From NCBI GenBank assembly GCA_013289585.1, contig JABCZR010000026.1, forward strand, positions 1 to 56,236: a stretch of 56,236 nt of DNA, written 5' to 3'. The DNA is from Acidobacteriota bacterium. Lineage in GTDB: Bacteria > Acidobacteriota > Terriglobia > Acidiferrales > UBA7541. The notes below the pieces were generated by a model, which was not told the origin of the DNA, did not search any database, and saw only the letters and a list, made by a program, of their open reading frames with translations. Both the position numbers and the translations under genes were made by a program. This document shows positions 49,180 to 56,236 of the stretch, piece after piece. The stretch's first letter is position 1; each line of letters begins with the position of its first letter.

Positions 49180-50853
49180 TCATGGCTTCAAGAGGGGCTG
49201 GGCAAAACGAATCGGAACGCCGAAATTTGAACCGCCAAAACCTCTGACCACCGCAAACGTCACTCCGATCACTTCTCCATCGCGATTGATAAGCGGGCCG
49301 CCCGAGCCACCGGATGTGGTTTGCGCGTCATACACAATCTTGTCGGGAAGCACGTCGCCGATGTGCCCCTGTGTGACAAGCGGGCGAATCAGTTTGCGGC
49401 GGAGCAGTTCGTCGACGACTTTTTTCGGATTTCCGCCTGTGGTTTTGGCGATGTCGCTCACGGCATCCTCGCCGGCGCGCGCCAGAATCGCGCTGATTCC
49501 GGTGGCATAGCCGAGAGAGAGCAATGTCTGCCCGCTGACCGCAGCTTCCTTGCGTCCGTCCAGCTTCAGGATAGGTTTTTTCAAACCGGACAAATCGCCT
49601 TTGACGGTCGCGAGATCCGCTTCTTCGGAAATCTGGGAAATGCTGACGGGAATGCCAGCTGCGGCGTCGGGAAAATAGGCGGTGAGTTCGGCGATACCTG
49701 GATTCAACCCCTGGCTGAGAACGGCGGCAAGTTCGTCATTCTTCCACCACGGTTGCACGACGTGGTGATTGGTGAGAATGCGGCCTTCGCCGGCGATGAA
49801 CCCGGTGCCGAAGAAATCCGCGCGAACTTCCGGCGCGCGGCCATCCAGAGTGTAAATAGGATTGCCCTCACTGTCCTGGAGCGGCTCTCCATTGGGATTA
49901 ATCCCACCGTAGCGCAACGGACGCCCAGTGTCCCGATCAATGAAGGACACCGAAACATGGAGGAGGCAGACGCTGGGCGCATAGGCGCGAATCACCTCTT
50001 CCGCGCTCTGCGACTCCGTCTCCACACGCTGGAGGCGCGTGGTGGTCTCTGCAAGCTGCTTGCGAAGAGAAGAAACCTCGCCGGGCTCGGCGCCCGAAAT
50101 CTTCTGCCGCAGCTCTTCCGATTGCTGCTGGAGCTGCTGCTTCTGTACAAGGACATCGGATTGCTGCATCTCAGCACGCGCGCTGCGTGCGGCCGCCACC
50201 AACTGTTCCTGGCGGTGAACGCCGCGCTCGAGCTGGGCGATCACGGAATAAGCGCGGTTCGCTTCCTTGTTCGCGCGGTGGGAAAAAAGAAAAAAGATGC
50301 CCGCGATTACCAGGGCGACGGCGAAAAGTGCCGACACTCCTATTTTTAGCGCACGATCCAGGGAAAAAGCATCGCGCGTGAGTTTCTCGGTGACGGCCAG
50401 CGCCTGGAAGGCGGTCTGCGCCATCTCTCGTCCTTCGTCCGCGATGCGAGTTTTGTCCCGAAGTTCTTCGATCGAATGCTTCCCTCGCAATTGTGCTCGT
50501 ACGCGCGCCAGCAATTCGGCAGGTTCCCACGGCGCAGAGAGAACCTCGTCGGCGCCGAGCTCCAGGGCGCGTGCACGCTCCGTTCCACCTCCCCGGATCA
50601 GCAGAACCACGCGCGTATCAGCCGTCAGCGAATTGCCTTTGACTTCGGCAAGCGCGTCACAGCATTGGATGTCGGCGAGGTCAGCGGAAAGAAGCAGAAG
50701 GTCCACGCCTGCGTCTCGAATGAATTTGAAACCCTCTGCTTGAGATTCCGATACCGCAACCTCATAGCCCGCGGAACGCAGCAATTCTTCCAGCGAACCG
50801 CGTAAGTCCGCTGCGGCCTCGACGATTAGAATGCGCTCGCGTTTTGAAGCCAT
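49180..50853 (-). CDS. Pseudo-receiver, transmembrane, coiled-coil, trypsin-like serine protease fusion
   Basis: The 557-residue fusion has four parts. Residues 7-122 are a receiver fold, but its catalytic residues are lost: E12-A13 replace the acidic pair, S56 replaces the phosphoacceptor Asp, and A107 replaces the Lys. A transmembrane helix spans about 171-191. A Gln/Glu-rich coiled coil runs from about 200 to 290. A trypsin-like (Deg/HtrA-type) domain has His364 (TNHHVV), Asp413 and Ser517 (TTSGGSGGP), an intact triad. The receiver would be cytoplasmic and the protease periplasmic, with the coiled coil as the link. No PDZ domain is present. Confidence 0.88.
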   Translation of the reverse strand: MASKRERILIVEAAADLRGSLEELLRSAGYEVAVSESQAEGFKFIRDAGVDLLLLSADLADIQCCDALAEVKGNSLTADTRVVLLIRGGGTERARALELGADEVLSAPWEPAELLARVRAQLRGKHSIEELRDKTRIADEGREMAQTAFQALAVTEKLTRDAFSLDRALKIGVSALFAVALVIAGIFFLFSHRANKEANRAYSVIAQLERGVHRQEQLVAAARSARAEMQQSDVLVQKQQLQQQSEELRQKISGAEPGEVSSLRKQLAETTTRLQRVETESQSAEEVIRAYAPSVCLLHVSVSFIDRDTGRPLRYGGINPNGEPLQDSEGNPIYTLDGRAPEVRADFFGTGFIAGEGRILTNHHVVQPWWKNDELAAVLSQGLNPGIAELTAYFPDAAAGIPVSISQISEEADLATVKGDLSGLKKPILKLDGRKEAAVSGQTLLSLGYATGISAILARAGEDAVSDIAKTTGGNPKKVVDELLRRKLIRPLVTQGHIGDVLPDKIVYDAQTTSGGSGGPLINRDGEVIGVTFAVVRGFGGSNFGVPIRFAQPLLKP

Positions 50854-50908
50854 GCTTGCGGCCTCTTCCTGCGCCTGTTGTTTTTAATCCTTCGCTCTCA
50901 GGCCTTGC

Positions 50909-50946
50909 ATTCTTGCAGAGACGCATGCGGCAAGGACTGCAAGAAT
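50909..50946. repeat. Inverted repeat upstream of the fusion protease
   Basis: ATTCTTGCAG (50909-50918) pairs with CTGCAAGAAT (50937-50946), and CGCATGCG (50922-50929) is a palindrome inside. It lies 56 bp upstream of the protease start and could be an operator or a leader hairpin. No T run follows. Confidence 0.5.
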
Positions 50947-51107
50947 AGCTGTTTCAGAACTTCTCTGCTCGCAATTGAATTCTGGCACAAAATGACTCGT
51001 AGCGAAAATGGAGTTAGGTGCTGCTGCGCGGGGGGACGGAAGACGTTCAAGACATCTGGAAACAGCTCAACGCGACTTAGGAGAGAAGTTGATCCCGCGA
51101 ATCACGC

Positions 51108-51731
51108 CTAGTATTTTCTCAGCACGCCGATGACGCGGCCCTGGATTCTTACGTCGTTGGCCGCAACCAGAATGGGAGCCATCTCGGAATTGGCGGGTTG
51201 CAATCGAATCTTGCCCGCCCCTTCGCGATAAAAACGCTTCAGGGTAGCCTCATCCCCGTTGACGAGAGCCACGACGATGTCGCCGGCGTTGGCAACCTGC
51301 GTCTGCTCACATACAACATAATCGCCGTCCATGATGTGATCCTCGATCATGGAACTGCCTTTGACCTGAAGCACAAAAGAATTCCCGCCGCGTGCGAAAT
51401 CGCCGAGAGAAAGCGTCTCTCGCTCCTCGACCGCTTCCAGCGGGCGCCCCGCCGCGATGCGGCCCACGAGGGGTAGCTCCTGGATCTTTCGCTCCATCAC
51501 CTGATCCTTCACGGACTTGGGCAATTGAACAATTTCGATGGAGCGGCTCTGGTTGTAACCGCGGCGGATGAAGCCCTTCTTTTCCAGCGTGGTGATGTGT
51601 TTGTGCACCGTCGCGAGCGAAGTGAGTTTCAGTCCCTTGCCAATCTCTTCAAAGCTTGGCGCGTAACCATGCTTGGTCTCAAACGCCACGAGGTAGTCGA
51701 GAACCTCTTTTTGTCGTTTTGTCAGCGCCAT
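51108..51731 (-). CDS. lexA: LexA repressor
   Basis: The 207-residue SOS repressor has a winged-helix N-terminal part (KRQKEVLDYLVAFETKHGYAPSFEEIGKGL) and an S24 protease-like C-terminal part. The self-cleavage site is Ala94-Gly95 (RIAAGRP), with Ser127 (KGSSM) and Lys165 (ATLKRF) as the catalytic pair. RecA-stimulated cleavage would release SOS genes. GGAGG seven bases before the ATG fixes the start. A good promoter lies just upstream. I cannot identify a LexA operator with confidence. Confidence 0.95.
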   Translation of the reverse strand: MALTKRQKEVLDYLVAFETKHGYAPSFEEIGKGLKLTSLATVHKHITTLEKKGFIRRGYNQSRSIEIVQLPKSVKDQVMERKIQELPLVGRIAAGRPLEAVEERETLSLGDFARGGNSFVLQVKGSSMIEDHIMDGDYVVCEQTQVANAGDIVVALVNGDEATLKRFYREGAGKIRLQPANSEMAPILVAANDVRIQGRVIGVLRKY

Positions 51732-51754
51732 CTTCGCGCCTCCATCTGCAAAAG

Positions 51755-51763
51755 TTATCCACA
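51755..51763. promoter_or_regulatory. Perfect DnaA box at the lexA transcription start
   Basis: TTATCCACA, the strong DnaA box consensus, lies just downstream of the lexA -10 box, over the expected start of transcription near 51760. Only one box is visible, so it is not an origin, but it may let DnaA affect lexA transcription. Confidence 0.5.
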
Positions 51764-51766
51764 GGC

Positions 51767-51795
51767 ACTTTAGGCGAAAAGAAAGCGAACGTCAA
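51767..51795 (-). promoter_or_regulatory. Promoter of lexA
   Basis: TTGACG (51795-51790), a 17-base spacer and TAAAGT (51772-51767) on the minus strand. Transcription should start about 30 nt before the lexA ATG. Confidence 0.75.
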
Positions 51796-51965
51796 CAGAT
51801 TCTTTTTCCGAGGTGGTAAGGCAGTTTCCGGTTAGGCGACTCACCAGGAATTGACCACGCCTTTGCCTAGTCCACTAGTTGCACCCCATTCGGCCGTGGA
51901 GTAACCTCGCGGATCCGGTCTATCTCCACACCATCCGGCTCAATCAACTTGCCAGGAGGCGTCTG

Positions 51966-52550
51966 ATGCGAATCGTCCTTTTCGCTACTGTAGTTGGCTC
52001 GCTCCTGCTTTTCACTAAGCCCTCGCTAACTCCCGCCCTTACGCCAGAAGCCACAAACGTGAACAAGGTGACGCCGCTCATCCTGGAAAAGAACGAAGGC
52101 GAGCGACGAGTTGTGCGTGGGTGGCCGGGCCATCCAGCACCGGGAGAGACCTTTATTCTCAAAGTCGACCCCCAAAATGGCGGCTCCTCACATCTGGTTT
52201 TTCTTACGGCGGAGATCGAGCCCGGAGGAGAAATACCGGCCCACAAGCATCCTGGTGCGGACGAAATCCTCTTTTTGCAGACGGGAACCGCTCGCGTGCA
52301 TTTGGGAGATGCGGTTAGAGAGGTACACTCCGGAGCCACAATTTTCATACCTGCTAAGACATGGATTGCGGTGTCGAATATAGGAAGTGATGCAATTCGT
52401 ATGGAGTGCGTATTCTCCGCACCGGGCTTCGAGGAGTTCATGCGAGAGGGGTCCGTTCGTGAGGGCGAGAAAAATGTGCCCATGACGGAGGCCGAGGATG
52501 CGGCGAGCCAAAAGAGGCACTCGCATGATGTGATTTACAAGCAGCCGTAA
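51966..52550 (+). CDS. Secreted cupin-domain protein
   Basis: The 194-residue product starts at 51966, where AGGAGG lies six bases before the ATG and a signal peptide begins (MRIVLFATVVGSLLLF). The cupin motifs are EIPAHKHPGADEILFLQTG, with the His and Glu metal ligands, and a weaker second motif near HSGATIFIPAKTWIAV. It probably binds a metal ion outside the cytoplasm. Whether it is an enzyme or a binding protein cannot be told. It is divergent from lexA. Confidence 0.85.
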   Translation: MRIVLFATVVGSLLLFTKPSLTPALTPEATNVNKVTPLILEKNEGERRVVRGWPGHPAPGETFILKVDPQNGGSSHLVFLTAEIEPGGEIPAHKHPGADEILFLQTGTARVHLGDAVREVHSGATIFIPAKTWIAVSNIGSDAIRMECVFSAPGFEEFMREGSVREGEKNVPMTEAEDAASQKRHSHDVIYKQP

Positions 52551-52856
52551 ATTCATGGCTGCTCGTGGCAGTAGAATTGGTGCCTGGTTAACGCGCCTGC
52601 CGGAGAAGTGGAATTGGCCCCGATCCCATTGTCCGGTAAGGCGACTAATCGCGACTTACAAGCGGAATCCCGGATGCGAATAGGAAACTCAAGATTCAGG
52701 ACTTCAATGCATGGTAGGTTGATATCAATATATATTGCCAAGCGGGACGATTAATTTTGTATGGCAAGCGCGGCGGCTGCAAAAGAAGTAGTGTTGTTGG
52801 AGGAAACGTAGGGTCATCCCGCATCGATGCCGTGGCCTTCAGAATCAGGAGAAGTC
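52551..52856. other. Intergenic stretch without a supported gene
   Basis: AT-rich around 52720-52760, with TTGCCA (52736-52741) and a TTGTAT-like box about 16 bases downstream as a weak plus-strand promoter candidate for the 52857 gene. No ORF with a ribosome binding site and no hairpin with a T run are seen. Confidence 0.5.
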
Positions 52857-53579
52857 ATGGAACAAAAAAGAGTGAGGACGAGCGCATTAAGGAGTATCGC
52901 TCTGGTCGTCATGTTCGCCGCGGCGTGGCCCGCGCGAGCTCAAAACGCCAAGACAGCCTACCCAGCCATGGCTCCGCTCGAACAATACCTGATGCCGGAT
53001 CGGAACGAAGAGATCAAACTGGCGCGCAGCGCTGCGCCGGACTCTATCTCCGGCGAGGCCGAAGTTCTGGTTCTCGGCAAAGCTGGCTATGAAACTGCCG
53101 TTCAGGGGAAGAACGGTTTCGTATGCCTGGTAGAACGGTCGTGGACTGCCGGAATCAACGATTTGGGCTTTTGGAATCCTAAAACGCGCGGTCCTCTCTG
53201 CCTCAATCCTCCGGCGGTGCGGTCCTACCTTCCGCGCACGATCAAAAAGACCGAGTTGGTCATCGCCGGGCGGACGAAAGCGCAGATGTTCGAGGCTGTC
53301 GCCGCGGCCATCGATAAGAAAGAGCTGCCAGCGCCGGAGCCTGGCGCGATGTCCTACATGCTGTCGAAGCAAGGCTATTTGGGCGACCAGGCTGGCGGAC
53401 CGTGGCTTCCGCATCTAATGTTTTTCACTCCCGAAACCGATTCCAAGGCGTGGGGCGCGGATCTTCCCGGATCGCCGATTATCACGTTTCAAAATCCGGA
53501 GGAGCGCCTTACCGTCTTTCTGATTCCCGTACGCCGCTGGTCGGACGGTACGCCCGCTCTCCCTCAGGCTGCGCACTAG
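52857..53579 (+). CDS. Secreted protein of unknown function
   Basis: The 240-residue product starts at 52857 (AGGAG five bases before the ATG), with a signal peptide (SALRSIALVVMFAAAWPARAQ). The mature part begins with a helical stretch around PAMAPLEQYLMPDRNEEIKLARSAAP. KGKNGFVCLVERSW and SYMLSKQGYLGDQAGGPWLPHLMFF are conserved-looking segments I cannot assign to a family. Two cysteines are present. A 19-bp perfect hairpin follows its stop by 35 bp. Confidence 0.75.
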   Translation: MEQKRVRTSALRSIALVVMFAAAWPARAQNAKTAYPAMAPLEQYLMPDRNEEIKLARSAAPDSISGEAEVLVLGKAGYETAVQGKNGFVCLVERSWTAGINDLGFWNPKTRGPLCLNPPAVRSYLPRTIKKTELVIAGRTKAQMFEAVAAAIDKKELPAPEPGAMSYMLSKQGYLGDQAGGPWLPHLMFFTPETDSKAWGADLPGSPIITFQNPEERLTVFLIPVRRWSDGTPALPQAAH

Positions 53580-53614
53580 CGTTCGATCTCGACGTATGCC
53601 CAACACCCCGGACA

Positions 53615-53662
53615 AGAACAGGAGGTCGTCGGAGTCGAGGTAATCCGACGACCTCCTGTTCT
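53615..53662. repeat. Perfect 19-bp hairpin
   Basis: AGAACAGGAGGTCGTCGGA (53615-53633) and its exact complement (53644-53662) flank a 10-nt loop. No T run follows on the plus strand. The stem is long and free of mismatches. The rest of 53663-53968 holds no ORF I can support. Confidence 0.75.
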
Positions 53663-53968
53663 CTAGGTCACGCAGGTCCAGATAAACGCCTTCTAACTCG
53701 GAATGACTTCTGGTTAGCCCGTGATTCGGGATCTATCCCACAAGGCTGATGCTAGCATTGCCAGTGGAGCGGTCAGCACAGTGCTTATATACTTCGTTTC
53801 CGTATGGATGCGGCCCGGCCAATGAGGCTGCAGGTGAGAGTTGCTCCCGTTGGCTACGTTGTGGGAAGGCAGAGCTATGGCTGGAAGAATAAAGACCAGT
53901 CGAGGCGTCGGCAGCAGTGCTGTTGTTTTCTGCCGTGAAAACCAAGCCACCATTGAAAGGACACAACA

Positions 53969-55900
53969 ATGAAAACCACACGGCGACAAAACCTCGTGGG
54001 ACGCGAAATGCCTTCTCGTCGCGAGTTCCTGGCTCGCTCAGTGGCGGCCAGTGCCGCAATCCTTTTATCTGGCGACCTGGGCGTGGCAGCCGAGGGGAAG
54101 AAGACCTTCACCATCTTGCACACCAACGACCTCCACTCAAACTTCATCGGTCTGAGTCCGGCCTTGGACTACAAGCCGTTCAGCACCGGCACAGACAAGA
54201 CACTGGGTGGATACGCTCGTCTAGCCGCGTTAATTCGTCGGAGGAAGGAAGCACGCCAGGGTCTCGGCGCGGTGTTGATCCTGGACGACGGCGACTACAG
54301 CATGGGCACGGCATTCGGCGGGGCTATTCGCGAGACCGGCGCCGAACTGCAACTCCTGTCCCGGATGGGTTACGATGCCATCACCTTCGGCAACCATGAG
54401 TTCGACTTCGGTCCCGACGGACTGGGACAATCGATCAGAGTGGCCGCCAAAGCTGGACATGTTCCTCCGGTAGTCGCCTCGAACACCAACTTCGATGGAA
54501 AAGACGCAACGCTGGCCGATCTCCAGCGTTTGGCGAAGGATGGGGTGATCCGCCGCCATCTCGTAATCGAGCGCGGCAGTGTGCGCTTCGGCATCTTCGG
54601 GTTGCTCGGGAAAGAGGCCCTAGTCTACACCAACGGTGGCGCAGCTTCGTTCCCTGACGCCATCGAGACCGCCAAGGATATGGTGAACGTTCTCCGCGAG
54701 AAGGAGAAGGTGGATGTGGTTATTTGCCTTAGCCACGGCGGCGTAGCGAGAGGTAAGGACGGGAAATTCACCGGCGGCGATGACCTGCGCGTAACTGAGG
54801 CGGTGCCGGGCATCGACGTGGTCATTAGCGGCCACAGCCATACTGCGCTCAAAGAAGCGATTATCGTCAACGGCCGCACTCCCGTCCAGGCCGGGAAGTA
54901 TGGACAGAACCTCGGCGAACTGGTGATTACAATGGACGGCGGCAAGCTGACGGTCGAGTCCTACCAGCTCCACCCGATTGACGACACCATTGCCGGCGAC
55001 CGGGCCATTGCCGACGAGATCGACGGGTACAAGAAGACTGTCACCAGGGTTGTATTCGCGGCCCGCGGTTATAGCATTGATCAGCCGCTGGCGGTGGCGC
55101 CGCGGGATCTGCCCAATACTTTCACAGACATCGCCGCCGGGACGCCCCTCGCCAACCTCGTCACCGACTCCTTCCGCAAAGCCACCAAGGCCGACATCGC
55201 AATCACCGCCAATGCATTGATGCGCGCCGGTTTAACACGGGGGAAGTCAGGCGTACAGACAGTCTACGACGTGTTTGCTGTGGCACCCCTTGGCACCGGT
55301 ATCGTGGATACAACGGCTGGGAGCGCCCTCGTGACGGCTTACTTCACGGGCCAGGAATTGAAGCATGTTCTCGAATTTTTTCTTGTGGAAAATCCGACCC
55401 ACCCGGGCGAATCTTTTCCCCGCACCTCCGGCATGAAGTTTTGCTACGATACGTCGCGCCCAATGCTCGACGTTGTAACGGCGATCGAAATAGGAGACCT
55501 CGATCACGGCTACCGCGCGATCGACATCACAGGGAAAGACGAGCGTTTGTATAGCCTCACGTGTCCGCTGATGTTCGGCAAGTTCGTTGTGGCCATCCCA
55601 AACTTCACAAAGGGCAGACTGGCTCTGGTGCCCAAGAACAAGGAGGGGCAGCCGTTCAAGGAGAAGACCCAGTTACTCGACGACCCTCGCGGCGACACGC
55701 CCGACCTGCTACCGCCGCCGAGTACCGTGGATAAAAGTAGTGTCGACACGATCACGGAGGGAGGTGTCGTTGCGGAGATCAAAGAATGGCAGTCGATCAT
55801 GGATTACATCCGCAGCCTGCCCGTCAAGACCAAGGGCGGCCTACCCATGATCCCCGTCGATGAGCGCGCCTCAGAGGTCCGAGCGATTAAAGTAGGCTGA
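53969..55900 (+). CDS. Tat-exported 5'-nucleotidase/UshA-like metallophosphatase
   Basis: The 643-residue enzyme has a Tat signal (SRREFLARSVAASAAILLSG, residues 16-35). The N-terminal metallophosphatase domain carries HTNDLHSN (Asp54, His56), DDGDYS, GNHEFD, VICLSHGG and SGHSH, which bind two metal ions. A linker leads to the C-terminal 5'-nucleotidase domain (about 360-560). It probably hydrolyses nucleotides or other phosphate esters in the periplasm. AAAGGA precedes the ATG by seven bases. Twin Arg export, unlike the Sec route of E. coli UshA, suggests cofactor insertion before transport. Confidence 0.9.
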   Translation: MKTTRRQNLVGREMPSRREFLARSVAASAAILLSGDLGVAAEGKKTFTILHTNDLHSNFIGLSPALDYKPFSTGTDKTLGGYARLAALIRRRKEARQGLGAVLILDDGDYSMGTAFGGAIRETGAELQLLSRMGYDAITFGNHEFDFGPDGLGQSIRVAAKAGHVPPVVASNTNFDGKDATLADLQRLAKDGVIRRHLVIERGSVRFGIFGLLGKEALVYTNGGAASFPDAIETAKDMVNVLREKEKVDVVICLSHGGVARGKDGKFTGGDDLRVTEAVPGIDVVISGHSHTALKEAIIVNGRTPVQAGKYGQNLGELVITMDGGKLTVESYQLHPIDDTIAGDRAIADEIDGYKKTVTRVVFAARGYSIDQPLAVAPRDLPNTFTDIAAGTPLANLVTDSFRKATKADIAITANALMRAGLTRGKSGVQTVYDVFAVAPLGTGIVDTTAGSALVTAYFTGQELKHVLEFFLVENPTHPGESFPRTSGMKFCYDTSRPMLDVVTAIEIGDLDHGYRAIDITGKDERLYSLTCPLMFGKFVVAIPNFTKGRLALVPKNKEGQPFKEKTQLLDDPRGDTPDLLPPPSTVDKSSVDTITEGGVVAEIKEWQSIMDYIRSLPVKTKGGLPMIPVDERASEVRAIKVG

Positions 55901-55936
55901 TCGGCACTTGGACGATTAACGCGGTGGTCTCAATGG

Positions 55937-56210
55937 GTCGACGCAACACTCAGCTCGAACCCACCTTGCATTGAAAACAAAAGTTAAAATCTCTGGCTAG
56001 GTTAGATCAGCCGGAACACTACCCTGGCTAGGTTTTGACCGAGTACAGCCAAACAGATGGGTTCTTCCGGGGAAGCATTGTCGAATCAACGCATTGGATG
56101 GTGTTGCGTCGACCGGTTGAGCTGGCACGACGCAATATAAAAGGGCGTCCCTTTTGGAGTAGGGTTTTGAGTGTTCGGCTCGAACCCCTCCAGAAAGGAG
56201 CGCCCTGTAT
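55937..56210 (+). mobile_element. Non-coding left end of an IS110-family element (candidate)
   Basis: No gene is supported in 55901-56210. The stretch directly upstream of the IS110-type transposase start is rich in structure. CTGGCTAGGTT occurs twice (55993-56003, 56024-56034). GTCGACGCAACAC (55937-55949) has its exact complement at 56101-56113. Several hairpins follow. The true left boundary of the element is not visible, and IS110 elements lack terminal inverted repeats. Confidence 0.45.
56060..56206 (+). ncRNA. Candidate bridge RNA of the IS110 element
   Basis: Three hairpins lie in a row: CTTCC-gg-GGAAG (56064-56075), TTGCGTCG/CGACGCAA (56105-56112 with 56128-56135) around a 15-nt loop, and a long nested hairpin 56142-56206 (AGGGCG/CGCCCT outside, TGGAG/CTCCA in the middle, GGGTT/AACCC inside). 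IS110-group elements are known to encode a bridge RNA in the region upstream of the transposase. This fits in position and structure, but no loop has been matched to target or donor sequence. The extent is a guess. Confidence 0.35.
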
Positions 56211-56236
56211 ATGGATAGCGTGAAGTATATCGGCAT
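56211..56236 (+). CDS. IS110-family transposase, N-terminal start only (cut by window edge)
   Basis: The first eight codons read MDSVKYIG, matching how IS110-family transposases open (MDSVKYIGMDVHK-type, from memory of the family). AGGAG lies about ten bases before the ATG, in the 3' arm of the long hairpin. The rest lies outside the window. The family has a DEDD-type catalytic domain and a serine-containing C-terminal part. Only eight residues are visible, so the assignment is tentative. Confidence 0.55.

Noticed and set aside
51732-51965. LexA operator near lexA
   Set aside because: I looked for CTGT-N8-ACAG and GAAC-N4-GTTC types between lexA and the cupin gene. Only weak partial matches are present.
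55997-56236. 79-codon minus-strand ORF across the IS110 end
   Set aside because: It runs antisense to the transposase start and the hairpins, with no recognisable domain.

Overview
The window looks like a chromosomal piece of an Acidobacteriota genome. This is inferred from family resemblance, the high GC content, the many secreted metal hydrolases of acidobacterial flavour and the dispersed palindromes, not from a database search. The left half is dominated by translation genes on the minus strand. The right half is metabolic and envelope-related. A transposable element begins at the right edge.

Region by region: (1) 1-4064, minus: the str operon rpsL-rpsG-fusA-tuf (tuf cut by the edge), read from a near-consensus promoter at 4036-4064 through a leader of about 330 nt with two hairpins. 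(2) 4408-7468, minus: a secreted amidohydrolase and an M28 peptidase, separated by an intrinsic terminator. (3) 7741-9876, plus: a large secreted DUF3857 protein starting at TTG. (4) 9879-14552, minus: rplM-rpsI-rpsB-tsf-pyrH-frr, with two intrinsic terminators inside the cluster. (5) 14676-19775, plus: a secreted lipoprotein-sorting-like protein, a LysM protein, a class IV aminotransferase and an FHA-GAF-PP2C phosphatase. (6) 19883-23150: small membrane or secreted proteins around a 1.1 kb gene-poor stretch that holds an orphan terminator, an orphan sigma70 promoter and short repeats. (7) 23282-27610, minus: a MacAB-like efflux operon (membrane fusion protein, ATPase, two permeases).

(8) 27856-33494, plus: a formate dehydrogenase operon fdhA-fdhB-fdhC-fdhE. 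fdhA contains an in-frame UGA read as selenocysteine and followed by a SECIS hairpin, so this is one selenoprotein of 1054 residues and not two broken ORFs. Together the three subunits make a Tat-exported, membrane-anchored formate:quinone oxidoreductase, and FdhE is its maturation factor. (9) 33657-37762: a second secreted amidohydrolase, a DUF427 and a DUF6526-like protein, an SDR and an aldo/keto reductase. (10) 37887-44193, minus: a 1097-residue IPT/beta-propeller lipoprotein, a bactofilin, an ATP-grasp ligase and an esterase. (11) 44190-51795, minus: pyruvate carboxylase, a zinc-dependent phospholipase C-like protein, a pseudo-receiver/transmembrane/coiled-coil/trypsin fusion protease, and lexA. 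(12) 51966-55900, plus: a cupin, a secreted unknown and a Tat-exported 5'-nucleotidase. (13) 55937-56236: the start of an IS110-family element with a strongly structured non-coding end, a candidate bridge RNA.

The best leads for a second look are the pseudo-receiver protease, the IS110 non-coding end, the orphan promoter region at 20.8-21.3 kb, the domain IV insertion in EF-G, and the mosaic DUF3857 gene.
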